This document shows, piece after piece, positions 1 to 11,366 of a DNA stretch of 64,000 nt (positions are counted from its first letter, which is position 1; each line of letters starts with the position of its first letter). Source of the DNA: Epiperipatus broadwayi. Lineage: Eukaryota > Onychophora > Udeonychophora > Euonychophora > Peripatidae. The notes under the pieces were generated by a model. The model searched no databases, was not told where the DNA came from, and saw only the letters and a program-made list of their open reading frames with translations. Location: the NCBI GenBank assembly GCA_028023455.1, contig JAQFVV010006313.1:1432992-1496991 (forward strand), read 5' to 3'. A program made the position numbers and the translations under genes.

Positions 1-2195
1 ATATTTAAATTTTATTAAAATGAAGATAATGTAATGTTAATTAATATAAAAGAAATAAAAAAATATTAAAAGTAAAAATATTATTTATTGTTATTAATAT
101 TTTAATAAATAATTTTTTTACTATTTTGATAAATGTGATTCTAGTTTGGCCAGTAGAAACAGCTTCCACTTCAACACAACAAACTTTTTAAAAGCCGTCT
201 TTTTAAAAATAAATGTCTTCACAAAAACACTTTTTGGTTATGTAAATTTTTGGTTTAAAGTAAAGAGTTTACAAAAATATTGCATAAATAACCTTTAATT
301 TATAAAGAATTTTACTAAAACTAACATTTTTTTAGGAATATAAATTATTCTGTCATGTGACCTCTGGATAAACACAACAGCAAATCAGAAATTTTCATTT
401 CTATTGATATCTAAGTTACCTCTCATGCATTATCCTGCAAATAAACTATTGTCAATCATGCAAAAATCTAAAAAGTCCATATAATGCTGACATCTTCAAT
501 TTTATTTCCATTAATAATAAACTGTACATAATAATGTAAATAAGTAGATAGCCTTAAAGCATAGTGATTACAGCACCGTTGTAATACCCCAAATTTTCAA
601 AATCTATATGAGGTTGTCATTATTTTTACTGCTTGACATAAACTCATAGGCCATTTTTCTCATATTGTATTTATTTTACAAATGCATTTTAATGAATAAA
701 ATCATCATCAAATATTTGCTTCAATTAAATTTCCTTCAATTTTAATAAAAATATTCATTTAAATAATAAAATAAATCTCTTAAATATATAACCTCACTTT
801 TTCAAATAAACAATACCAAGGAAATTATTAGTATAAAAAACATGTTCAAAAAAAAATTTCTTCAAATTTGTTTGTTTCACATAAAAACAAACATTTTTTC
901 TAAATATCAAAAATCTATTTCCCAGTTTAATAAATATTAAAATAAATAAAAAAATATAGTTCAACTATACTTCCTGTCTGATTTCATACATTTTAGACAG
1001 GCCCATTTTTTTCTAATATTTAAATACATTCAAATAAAAGCAACATGTAAACATTATATTGTTATTATAAAACAAATATTTAATCATTTTAACAAATGAA
1101 AAAACATGTAAATGGATAGAACAGTTATTTTTTGGAAACAACAGTGGACCATGTCTCACTGTGTAGTAGTCTATTTTGTCTTGAATAAATTGATATATAT
1201 TCTCTCAATATACCTATTGCTGCTTACATATAGGTAAAGTAGGTATTATAAAAATGTCAAATATTAATGTTTATTTTTATTTAGCTGAAATATTTTATTT
1301 GGTGATTGTACTGGTAGTATTTTTGGCATCCCTTTGCTTTCCTGAATCTATTATTAATACAATTTTACTGCTTTTGTATTCATTTGACAGTTAAAATGGA
1401 AACCAATATATGTATATATTGATTTATTAGTTTAAAAAATCTGAAGATGTCAGTAGTGTTTAGAGAAATGAACACAAATGTGATGGCAACATGCTAATTG
1501 GTATATTCTTCATTTTTGCACCTTGAAAACACTTGCAGGAATATATGCAAACTCCTCTCATTGTATTTATTAATAAAAAGCAAAATTTTACAATTTCTAC
1601 AGTTTATTTAAATATTTATGATTATTTTTGCAAAATATTTATACAATAAAGATTTAAAACATACATTTTTATTACATTTACATTTATTCAAATAGATTTT
1701 TTTTAAAAAAAAAAATAAGCTTAAGAAAAATGTAGTGAAAGTAAAAATAAAGTTGCAATCAGTCACACTTCTATAAGTAATGCAGTATGGATTTTTTGTG
1801 ATATTTTAATAATTGTACATACAAATTCTAATTTTAGAACAGAATTTCATTGTCTTATGATGACTTATCAATAATTTGTTTGAACTTAAAAATAATGTTC
1901 AATTAACAAATATGTTAGTCTTTTTTTTCTATCACCAGTATAGTAATTATTTATTAATAAAAAAGTTAATTTTTCTGTTTTTATATTCATGTAATGTTTT
2001 ATATTTTTGCAAAATTAAAAAATATTCATAACGTTTTTCTGTTTATAAGCTTATAGTTTTTAAAAATAAAGTCCCATTTATTAACTTATATGATTTTGTA
2101 AATGTTACTAACTATAATATTTGCAACAAAATTAAATTTGTGTACAATGATTTTACTAATAGTGATTTAAATGATTTTCAACTATTGAAACAAAA
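1..2195. other. AT-rich stretch, nothing recognised
   Basis: Very AT-rich sequence with homopolymer runs and short dispersed ATs. I could not find a credible reading frame, terminal repeat or RNA gene on either strand. It may be ancient decayed repeat or plain intergenic DNA. Confidence 0.5.

Positions 2196-2443
<248 letters not shown>

Positions 2444-2492
<49 letters not shown>
2444..2492. repeat. (TA)n microsatellite
   Basis: Second uninterrupted TA run, about 48 bp, separated from the first by two partial copies of the inverted-repeat arm. Confidence 0.95.
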
Positions 2493-2499
<7 letters not shown>

Positions 2500-2555
2500 A
2501 AAATATAAATTGTATCCACTTATGAGCACTTTTGATTATCCTAGTAATCTTTGTC

Positions 2556-2590
2556 AACTAACACTTTGAAAGGCTAACCTTCCCTCAATT
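2556..2590 (-). ncRNA. Degenerate hammerhead-like fold after PLE ORF
   Basis: On the minus strand, just past the end of the PLE frame, the sequence reads UUGAGGG, then AAGG-UUAG-CCUU, then CAAAG. This matches the order CUGANGA, helix II, GAAA of a hammerhead ribozyme, with changes in both core boxes. PLE terminal repeats are known to carry hammerheads, so position supports the reading. The core changes make activity unlikely. Spacing and stem are seen; identity is inferred. Confidence 0.4.
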
Positions 2591-2598
2591 CTGTGATC

Positions 2599-3560
2599 TT
2601 AACATTTTCTGCCTGCCTGATAATTCATTAAGTCATGTTTGCCTTTGTATATTAGCATAACTTCATTTATTTTCCTTTTCTTGTTATTTTTTTCAATTTG
2701 CAATATTTTTACATTATTAAAATTGAAGTCAAAATCATAAATACAAGATTTATTATGATTGTAAAAAACTGATGCTGAAATATTATTATCCATTGTACAA
2801 TTTAGTTTTGATTTCTGAACCCATTTTAATAACAGCAAGTGCTCTTTAGTTTTTTTTCCAACATACATCTTGATTCACCTATATATCCACTATGACCCCT
2901 ATATATCCATTTATAAATGACACAATATTTATTTATAAATGAGGTTATATTTTTAGAGTTATATATTAATTTCTTTAATGTAGAAGGTGTGTAAAATGCA
3001 ATATCACATATACCTTTAAATTTTTTTTTTATAAAATTTACTTGATCATTTGAAATATATAGTATTGATATCCATATTTTTTTATTAGCAGGAGAATCAA
3101 TATTATTATTAAAATTGTTATTCTTATGTTGTGTATTAAAATATCTAATAACATTATATATATGATTATAATTGTAGCCAACATTTAACAATTCATTCGA
3201 ATATATTTCAATATTTTTGCCTTTATCTGATGAATATTTGCAAAGTATGTTATTTCTAAATAAAAAGAACTTCAAATGTGCCATTTTATATGACATTGGC
3301 ACTTTTGCTTTATATGGAATATAAACTTTTTTGACTATTGGTTTAAAGGTCACACAGCAATCCAGTATACATTGATTTCTAGTTATTTTAAGATCAACAA
3401 AATGAACACACATTAAATTTTCATTTGTTTTTTTGTCCATTTTAGGCCTTTTAAACTATTTACTTCTTTAAATAACTCATTAATTGTATTTGGTTTGCCA
3501 CATACAAGAATATCAACATATTGATAATATATAGTAATATTTTTTGAAATTTTCCTTCTT
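2599..3560 (-). pseudogene. Penelope-like element RT/GIY-YIG remnant
   Basis: C-terminal part of a PLE polyprotein (reverse transcriptase then GIY-YIG endonuclease), broken in at least two places. At 3560-3440 the frame reads YYQYVDILVC, resembling the PLE RT motif C (RYVDD) with the second Asp replaced. After a +1 shift in an A run near 3434, the frame 3440-2826 continues with the late RT/linker region and the endonuclease start, with IYKW and GYIGES as the GIY and YIG parts. A further frame, 2868-2599, supplies the rest (FNNVKIL, KKRKINEVMLIY), typical of the PLE tail. The conserved lengths suggest the shifts are recent or that some are sequencing errors in homopolymers. The 5' two thirds of the element are absent. 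Family call is good; subfamily is not assigned. Confidence 0.8.
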
Positions 3561-4479
3561 ACTACTCCTTTATATTTACAACTCGATATTCACACACATA
3601 TATGTTTACATTTCTTTAAATTATGGGGAAGTACTTTTTTTTTCTTTAAATTAAATGAAAAGATATATATTTTTTTATTTTATGTAAAAGATTTGTTTTT
3701 AAGCTTTTAGTTTGTTTTTTTTTGAACTTATATTTTCTACCCTCTTCCAATTAATTAATTAATTGTAACCTTTATGGATAAATGATGTTTATAGACAATA
3801 TTAAAACTCTTTAAACTTTTATAAATTATTTTATTTTAAGGAACTGGATTTTGTTTTAAACTAATAATAAAAAAAAACTCTTTAGACTTGTATAAATTTA
3901 TTTATTTTCAAACAAAATGTTTTTACAAATTTACGACAAATTATTCTGCAATACTTTTATTATTTTTATCAAATTTAACTTTTATGTTGTTTTATGAAAA
4001 ATTTTTATTTTAATAATTGTAAACACAATTTTAATGAATACTCAGTAGCATTACAATATATATATATATTGTGAATATCCAGATTAATGATCAAAATATT
4101 AAAAAAAAAATAAAGAAGTTTGTTGATCTTGTTTAATTTTTCTTTCACTTTGATAAATGGATAATGGAAGATCTTGGAAATATAGATTTAAATTGATCAC
4201 CATAGCAACCTAAAGCTTTTAACTAGAATTGTTTACTGTTGATTCTTGCTTTAAAATACTAAATTTGCTATAATCAAACTCAGAAAAAACACATAGGTAA
4301 ATAAATAAATTTTGAAAACAATTTAGTACGATATAAAAGTTTACTTAAATAGGATCAATATTATTTTACATATTTTATTTTTTTGTTAATGCAGTCGCCA
4401 TAGTAACATTATTACATATAATTCAATGTTTTATGTCATATATTAGTTTATAAATTAATTTTACAAAAATATTATTATT
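3561..4479. other. AT-rich stretch, nothing recognised
   Basis: Mostly A/T homopolymers and short TTAA-type repeats, including a TTAATTAATTAATTAA run near 3750. No credible frame or terminal repeat seen. Confidence 0.5.
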
Positions 4480-6149
4480 AAAAAATTGGTAAAAGTTCAC
4501 TATAACGGTCTATGGTTGTTTGCCCTCTATCGTTTAAAATTTAAACTAAATTCTTAGAACTAATTATTATATATAAAATAAATTAAAATTTAACAAATAA
4601 AAATAATAATAAAAAAAAAACCTTTTAATGTTGATTAATTAATAATTAATTAAAATAATTACTTTTAATTTCTTTGAAAGTTAAGATTTTAAACTGTCTA
4701 CAACTTAAGAATTTAAAATAAAAAGTATACTACTGTCTTACAATACATGAAAATTTATTCAAATGTAAAAGATAATAAAAAAAACATTTACCTTTTTAAA
4801 TATAATTATGTCCTACAGACTAGGAAGTTGGAGAAAAACGGTTGTGTACTACCTGGAGGGCAAATTGTGCAGGTACGAGAAAACAAAGCTCTGCTAGTGC
4901 ACATTGGAATTTCAGCTACGCTTTGCTCTCATCCACATGTTTTCAATATTCTTGTTATGTCTCCTCTTCGGGATCCACAAATTTTCCTGAGGACTACAAC
5001 CGAACAAAACACACCATTGTTGAGACTGCTGAGTTATGTCCACCCAGCCACTGAAAAAGTGCATACCTGTAAAAGAACCGCTGTACGGCCCTCCAGTGTA
5101 TCAGCCACCTGTCTCCACTTCTATCAAGAAGCACTTTCTTGACCTCTCTCTATGCCCAACCCCAATGACCTGTCGTAAGCCCCCTGTGATATTTTGGTGG
5201 AAATAGTAGGTTTCGTCTATTTCGACATTATGGCTCCTCATTGTCATCAAATCCACCGAGAACTGTCGTTTGTGTCAAAATATTGCACATTCCTCCCGCA
5301 AAAATTCGCCAGGTCAATGATTATTTTTTGCTCATGCTCTCAGCACAAGTGTTGTTGGGGCATCTGCCCCAAAATACATGAGCTTGTAATTGTTCCCAGA
5401 GGCAGATGACTTTGGAAAAAGAAAGACCCCTTCTGATTGAGAGCAATGGTGGATATTCTCATTCCATATACACCCATCTAACCTGTAGAATACTTCCACC
5501 ACACCGAACTGTTGGCATAACATAGTTCTTCGAAGGAGTCTTCATCAACCATTGACCAATTCCGAAGTTTGTATGAGTCCCATAACTGCGCATATTCCAT
5601 TCTTCTACCAGAAACACAACCTTAAAATTTCACTATCAGGTACTAACTATAGCAGACATCTTTGTAACTATAAAACTGTACACGTATGTGTGTAATTCCG
5701 CCGGAACATGGCTATAAAGTAGTTATTTTAAATATTAAGGCAGGCCACATTATTTCAGAGGCGGGCCGCAACACGCAGTCTCAACAATGGTGTGTTTTCA
5801 GTTGTGCCATCAAAACTGATCCCAACACACACCCACAATGAGGAGGCAACTCCCCACCCCTTTCTCCCACTCCGGAATAAAAAATTTTTTTTATTTTTTT
5901 TTAAATAAATATATAAAAAACACATTTTTTTATTTTATATTATTTTAAAAAATTAAAACCTTCACACAAAAAAAAAAAATATTTTTTTTATTTCAATAAC
6001 CAACCACCAAAGTTTTTTTTTTATTATCTTTTATATTTTTAAAAAAATTTTTTTTTTTAAAATAATACACACTCTCCCCACAAATTTATAAAATTTAAAA
6101 AGGGGGCAAACAACCATAGACCGTTATAGTGAACTTTTACCAAACAATT
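4480..6149 (-). mobile_element. Merlin DNA transposon, full length but dead
   Basis: The element body is 4488-6141. Both ends begin GGTAAAAGTTCACTATAACG and match for about 37 bp as TIRs. Flanks AAAAAATT (4480-4487) and AAACAATT (6142-6149) form an 8-bp TSD with one mismatch, the size expected for Merlin. The inside (about 4850-5880) is visibly more GC-rich than its surroundings and codes on the minus strand for a Merlin/IS1016-like transposase remnant. An internal inverted pair (5008-5032 against 5773-5800, around GTCTCAACAATGGTGTGTTT) suggests internal rearrangement. A second family member lies at 17.2-18.2 kb in the opposite orientation and shares the GGTAAAA end. Confidence 0.85.
4912..5530 (-). 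pseudogene. Merlin transposase (IS1016/ISXO2-like DDE), broken
   Basis: Read on the minus strand. The N-terminal part (about 5523-5332) resembles the Merlin zinc-ribbon/SiReGSFF region (WNENIHHCSQSEGVFLF). Then comes NVEIDETYY at about 5229-5203, matching the family VEIDES block with the first catalytic Asp, then GGLRQVIGVGHRE. An in-frame TGA follows VETGG. The frame resumes and ends with HNKNIENMWMRAKRS, matching the family HTQNIExMWxxAK block. The HSDxW position reads FFSGW, so the second catalytic Asp is lost. The coding stretch stops with TGA at 4912-4914, short of the C-terminal YLQEFAF block seen in the 17.9-kb copy. Family assignment is from motif order; it is dead. Confidence 0.8.
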
Positions 6150-8616
6150 TATATGTGTAAATTATTTATAAAGAAAATAAAGGTTGTAATATCAATTCTA
6201 TATTTTGGTTTACAAATAATAGAAAAAATCAAATCGAATTTGGCTTTCATTACTATGTATCCATTTTTTCCAAACTTACATTACAAACCGCGAAAAACTG
6301 TTGTAAAAAAATTGTTCGGCATTGAGCTTTATTTTGAGTAAATTCCAATAGTTGTTATGACTCAGAACATCAGAAAGAGATCAGATAAATAGCCACAAAA
6401 GACTATAAGAGTAAGCTATCATCTTTTTGTCATTGCCAGGAAAGGACGTGTTTTCCATATTCTTTTAAATAAAAATTCTTCAATATTTATTTTTACTGTT
6501 AAACCATAAAAATATGGAAAAATAAACTTAAATTATCTGCCCATTCATTCATTTGAATGGCAGTTGTGAAGGATTCCAAAGAAAATGGCAACAAAATGTA
6601 AAAAAGGAAACCTATGAAAAAAAAATGCTTTGTATGTAATTGGCTATTTTTATTTTAAAACAAAGATATTTCAGGTTTAAAGTTTGGCATATAACTACCA
6701 TTGAATTTGGATAAATATTGTGTCACAAGCTAAGAAACACTCAGGATCAACTGGATTAATTTGCATCATAAAAAAGGGCTAATTAAATTGCACTCTCCTC
6801 TTTGGAAAGGAAAATGACTGTTAGTGAAGCATTATAAAGTTCGACTTATTATTTCTGAGAAATAAACTTCTCTTTGCGTCATAAAAACTGGGGATAAGTA
6901 AATTGCAATGGTCAAATAAATAGGAAAAAAAATGGACAGACTCTTATATGGGATATGATTTTTATATATATATAAAAATGTGCGCATATTATTTTTTTTA
7001 CATATATTTAAAAAGGATGATTTGTATTTTATTTAAATTATCTTTAGGAGTAATACAGTTTAGGAAATAAAATGATCGGAGAGATTCCTTTATTAAGTAT
7101 TTGAACTCTTGTCTAAATATATATTAACACAATCTGATGTTTTTCTTTTTTTTTAATATATGATTTGATGGTTGCATGTATAAAATTTAGTTTAAAACAT
7201 CAAACAGACAAGAGATTCAAATATATCGTATTATTTCATATTCATTTATCAGTTATTATTTTGATAAACAAATAGGCTTCAATCTCATCCTATTTCATAT
7301 CTTTGGTATCTGTTATATATAATTTTTTCAGTAAGATATCCAAAAGTCTCTCCATTCATTCATTCATTTTTTTTTTCACAACACATTTTAGAGATATACA
7401 CAGTAATTTTATCATTATTATTTATTCAATCAATCTGAAGTATAAATTAATTTCCTATGTATTTTGTTATTAATCTTGCCAATTTTCTTTTATATAATCA
7501 AATAAATTGAGTGATTCAAATGACAAGACTCCGTTAATTTTTTTATTATTTGTATTGCATAAGAAGACGCAGCTATTTAAATGACAAGGTTCAAACTCTG
7601 CTTGGTAAGTGTTCTAGAATATAAGATATGGTATGTTTTGCATATTAGCATTTTATTTTATTCCCATATGAATTTTATATTTATATTGGCATTCAAATAT
7701 TATATATTATAATTTATCTTAGTTAATATTACAAAGTCAATCATTTCTATGTTTGTCTGATTCCGTCACAAAAAAAAGATATATACATAAATAGATGTGT
7801 TTTATCATTGATTCAAGATGACTTGTCTTAAATATTTTTTAAAAAAACTTCTCTAAAATAAAGAGTATAAACTTCATTGAATAGTTTAATTGAATATTAT
7901 CTTTAAATTGGGATGAATCTAAATTATAATCATATATTTTAATTATTGCCATCCAATTTCATATTCATTTATTTGAAGGTTTAAATAGATGATATTTATT
8001 ATTATATGTCGATGGACATCCAATGGAAAATTAACAGGGATCTTTTATATAATACGATTGGACATTATAAAGATAGAAAATAGCTAATTAGTTTTTGTGG
8101 AGTATTCTATTTTAGCATATAAAGGTAGCAATAATTAAGTATCACTTTTTTGAAAGATATGAATAAATTATTTATATATATTACTTTATAACTTCTTATT
8201 AAACTAAGCGTTGATTAATTTCTTTTAACATTAAAAGTGCATTAAGTCTCGTAGGGTGTTTTTAAAGGAGATATAAAATATAGAAACTTATTGATTAATT
8301 AATAGAATATTATTAATTAAATGTTAGAGTAGAAATAATTATGTATCATTTTATGGAAAGATACAAGGAATGTTTATACTTTCTGTTTAACGTTTTATTA
8401 AACTAGGTATACGTTTGAGTCAAATATTATTTTGTTTCAACCTTTGAAAATAGTGTCTATATTTTAAGATGTTTTGTAAAATACAATTATAGGTATTTAG
8501 AAGCTTATCCGTTAAGATAAAATGCAGCATCATTAAATAATGAAGTAGATTTAAATTACTACAATAATATATATATATATGTTAATTCTAATATTTTCAC
8601 GGATAAAAGATGTCAT
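6150..8616. other. AT-rich stretch with weak ~200-bp duplication
   Basis: No coding or terminal repeat recognised. Segments at about 8124-8222 and 8327-8420 resemble each other (GTAGNAATAATTANGTATCA, then AAAGATA and TTATTAAACTA at equal spacing), consistent with an old tandem duplication of about 203 bp. Two shorter look-alike blocks occur near 6757 and 6875 (TGCATCATAAAAA / TGCGTCATAAAAA). Confidence 0.4.
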
Positions 8617-8664
8617 ATTATTATTACTATTTGCGGGATATTCCATGTAGTGAAAAAGCTAAAT

Positions 8665-8704
8665 GCTGACGTTTCAGTACAATATCAAGTACCTTCCTCA
8701 GAGC
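8665..8704 (-). ncRNA. Hammerhead ribozyme fold, left arm
   Basis: Minus strand order: GCU (stem I), CUGAGGA box, A, helix II GGUAC/GUACU closed by UUGAUAUU, GAAAC, GUC, then AGC (stem I). Stem I GCU/AGC pairs, helix II is five pairs with one G-U, and both core boxes fit the CUGANGA and GAAA consensus. Helix III is only one or two pairs (A-C / G-U), as in the minimal hammerheads of PLEs. Predicted cleavage would follow GUC (plus-strand 8668-8670). The A next to the CUGAGGA box has no partner. Activity is not shown. Confidence 0.6.
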
Positions 8705-8910
8705 GTCCTCTTTCTCAAATCATAAGAATGCACGTGAGATTTAAAACCGTTTTTATCGTTTTCTTTCTCCTCATAATTAAATTCTATTGGTTGAGAAGTT
8801 TTAAATTTTATTTTCTCTTCCAATAGCTTCTTCCAAATGTTGTTAATCTTCTTTAATTCACACCTTTCATTTATGCTCTTGGGCCTTTTAAAAATCTCTA
8901 TAGCTATAGA
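8698..8910 (-). pseudogene. PLE ORF C-terminal tail, left arm
   Basis: Mirror copy of the tail described for 8916-9131. The frame is kept over the same length and ends at the same TGA (complement at 8698-8700). The piece starts at the palindrome centre, so the RT and GIY-YIG parts are missing. Confidence 0.55.
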
Positions 8911-8915
8911 AAATC

Positions 8916-9131
8916 TCTATAGAAGCTATAGAGATTTTTAAAAGGCCCAAGAGCATAAATGAAAGGTGTGAATTAAAGAAGATTAACAACATTTGGAAAA
9001 AGATATTGGAAGAGAAAATAAAATTTAAAACTTCTCAACCAATAGAATTTAATTATGAGGAGAAAGAAAATGATAAAAACGTTTTTAAATCTCACGTGCA
9101 TTCTTATGATTTGAGAAAGAGGACGCTCTGA
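8916..9131 (+). pseudogene. PLE ORF C-terminal tail, right arm
   Basis: Open frame that reads EAIEIFKRPKSINE, then about 50 mostly Lys/Glu-rich residues, ending SYDLRKRTL and TGA at 9129-9131. The EA-x-E-I-x-RP pattern fits the region that follows GIY-YIG in PLE proteins (family R-EA-I-I-RP-N). The stop TGA lies inside the CUGAGGA box of the hammerhead at 9125-9164, so the coding end and the ribozyme core overlap. Upstream protein is cut off at the palindrome centre. Confidence 0.6.
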
Positions 9132-9164
9132 GGAAGGTACTTGATATTGTACTGAAACATCAGC
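9125..9164 (+). ncRNA. Hammerhead ribozyme fold, right arm
   Basis: Same fold as the left arm: GCU, CUGAGGA (9128-9134), helix II GGUAC/GUACU, GAAAC (9154-9158), AUC instead of GUC, then AGC at 9162-9164. The G-to-A change next to the cleavage triplet weakens helix III, so this copy is probably less fit than the left one. Confidence 0.55.
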
Positions 9165-9190
9165 AGTTAGCTTTTTCACTACACGGAATA

Positions 9191-9217
9191 TCCCGCAAAT
9201 AGTAATAATAATATGAC

Positions 9218-9267
<50 letters not shown>

Positions 9268-9304
9268 CCCGCAAATAGTAATAATAATATGACATATATA
9301 TATA
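9191..9304. repeat. 35-bp duplication around a CA/TA microsatellite
   Basis: The block CCCGCAAATAGTAATAATAA plus ATATGACA occurs at about 9191-9218 and again at 9267-9294, separated by (TA)n(CA)n(TA)n at 9219-9266. It looks like a local tandem duplication of the PLE end that carried the microsatellite along. Confidence 0.75.
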
Positions 9305-11125
9305 TTGTATTGGCCAATCTACCCTTGATCACAGAGGATGCCACCAGATAACTGAGTATCTGGAAAATTTGTTTACCATGATCAAAAGTAGATGGTGATG
9401 ATGGTTTATACCAAGTAGACCCAGGGAGACAGCAATAGATCTTAACTATTGTTCAGACAATTGAGAAAATGAAACACATAGACAAATGTCAGCCAAAATA
9501 ATTTAAATTAATTTGAAATTTTTATTAAATTCAATAAACAAAATAAAGTGAATCTAAATGGAATTTGAAAGTTTGATCTAGATTTTTATAAGCATATTCA
9601 TCAGAGAGTATATGAGTTTTGCAAATATTAAAACATTAAAAGCTTTGGAAGAAAAGTTTGTTCTCTCACCTACAATTTAAAAGTTAATAAATAGAATCTT
9701 CCTGCTGGCAATTTATAAAAGAACAACAATTCTAACTTCCTAATTCAGGGATATAAAAAACAAAACATACTTGTAGGAAATCAATGAAACAGTGCCATCA
9801 AGCATTTCTTGACCCAGAATAATATGTTGAGACCAAGAATATCACTTGCTGGTAGGACAGATCATGATTACCATGTTTACGACAATTTATGGTTTATTTC
9901 ACATAAAAGACAAAGAAAAAATATGATTACTATCTTACGTAATCTGGAAATGACACAAAATCTACCACTTCAGAAAAACTAGGATAACAAAACATAACAA
10001 AGCCCCAGCCAGAAGATTTTTGGTTTGCAAAAAGCGTAACCCTATTAACTTAAATTAAGTATTGGACAATAAAATAAAGACAGGTGAGCAAACTGAAATT
10101 ATGAAAAACTGCCAGAGCATTTAGTAAGGGTTAATAACAACAATGAAGGCATAGTAAGCATATAAAATATAATCTCACAATATACTCTCCAATAAATAAA
10201 ATTGAAAACAAACATGGAATCTTAAAACTAAGATTTAAAGATACCCTATAAATACAAAGAAAAGCAAACACATATAATAATTATGAGATTAAATAACTAG
10301 TAAACTTTATAAAACAGATTTATTTTTAAATTGAGTGGAGATCTAACTAATGATTTATATACCCTGGAAAAAATAAGAATTTTTTTTTTTACCTTACAGT
10401 TAAACAGTACATGGAGTTTTTTTTAAAGATTGCACACATTTATTTTGAGTTCAAATTTTCAGGTGGCTTCATTTCTTCATGACAGCAGGTGTAGAGGCTT
10501 ATTTTGGGATCTTTTTTAATACAGACTTTCATGGCATGACTGGAAGAATAGCTTGGAATCAGGAGTACATCTCTAGGTAGGTTAACAGTACATGTTGTAG
10601 ATTTGAATACACATAATGGTAAATTTAATCATCCTTCAAAAGCAAATGTATGCAATAATATAAAGTCCACTTAACAATAGGCATCAGAATATATTTTATT
10701 TATCAGCATTCTGAGAATGTGTACAGCAACTTTTAAAAAAAAATTAAATGTCTGAACTGCCAACACAGTATGAATCTCAGCAGTCTAATATAAAACTGTG
10801 ATAATGAATAGTGAAATTATTAGAAGCTGAATCTATCTCTTTCAAGCAGAATTAGATTGTCAAGCCAAGAATAAGTATGTCTGAAGTTTTGAGTTTATTT
10901 ATACCATCTCTCTATCTTCCATATAATCTTTCTTGTTTTTAATTATAAGACACAGCCCAAGGCAAATCTCTATGTACTGCCCAATCTTAATTAACAATTC
11001 TAACCAGAGATTATCTAATAGAAAAAACAATACAGAATTAAATCTCTGCTTTTTAATTAAACTAAAAATGGATTAATAGTAACAAATGTAAATATATTAA
11101 ATTTATTAATAACAAGCAGATGATA
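9305..11125. other. Unassigned AT-rich stretch
   Basis: No frame, TIR or RNA gene that I can support. The segment just after 9305 (GATCACAGAGGATGCCACCA and following) is less AT-rich and could be a small retroelement tail, but nothing in it is diagnostic. Confidence 0.4.
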
Positions 11126-11366
11126 TAATAATAACATGAAGGACTAAAATCTTCAACAGATGCACTTTAAAAATGCTTATGTAACAGCCAATCAGATGTA
11201 ATAATGATTGCATGTGGTACTCTCAATTTCATCTTTTTCTCATAGTTCTGGCTTGTGTTTTTGAATTGAGAGTTCCATGTGCAATCATTATTACATCTGA
11301 TTGGCTGTTACATAATCATTTTTAAAGTGCATCTGCCAAAAGTTTTAGCCTTTCACGTTATTATTA
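11126..11366. mobile_element. Foldback MITE-like element
   Basis: Inverted repeat with arms of about 104 bp (11126-11229 and 11262-11366) and a 32-nt loop. The arms share TGTAACAGCCAATCAGATGT and GCAATCATTATTACATCTGA with few mismatches, and taper to TAATAATAAC at the outer edge. No transposase inside. No clear TSD beyond A/T. Superfamily unknown. Confidence 0.75.

Larger units (their letters stand above)
8617..9222. mobile_element. Palindromic pair of PLE 3' ends
   Basis: Near-perfect inverted repeat with arms of about 290-300 bp (8617-8908 and 8922-9222), meeting at the small CTATAGAGATTTT hairpin around 8900-8940. Each arm, read outward from the centre, has the C-terminal tail of a PLE-type ORF, a stop codon, a hammerhead fold and then the PLE-like end ACTACACGGAATATCCCGC. 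The structure is an inverted dimer of a severely 5'-truncated PLE. Such arrangements are known for PLEs. The arms differ at only a few positions, so formation was recent or the arms are homogenised. Confidence 0.8.

Noticed and set aside
5194-5409. Plus-strand frames inside the Merlin element
   Set aside because: The recognisable transposase lies on the minus strand; the plus frames, including 4747-5142, are shadows.
8973-9344. 123-residue minus-strand frame
   Set aside because: Antisense shadow of the PLE tail and the CA/TA microsatellite in the palindrome arm.
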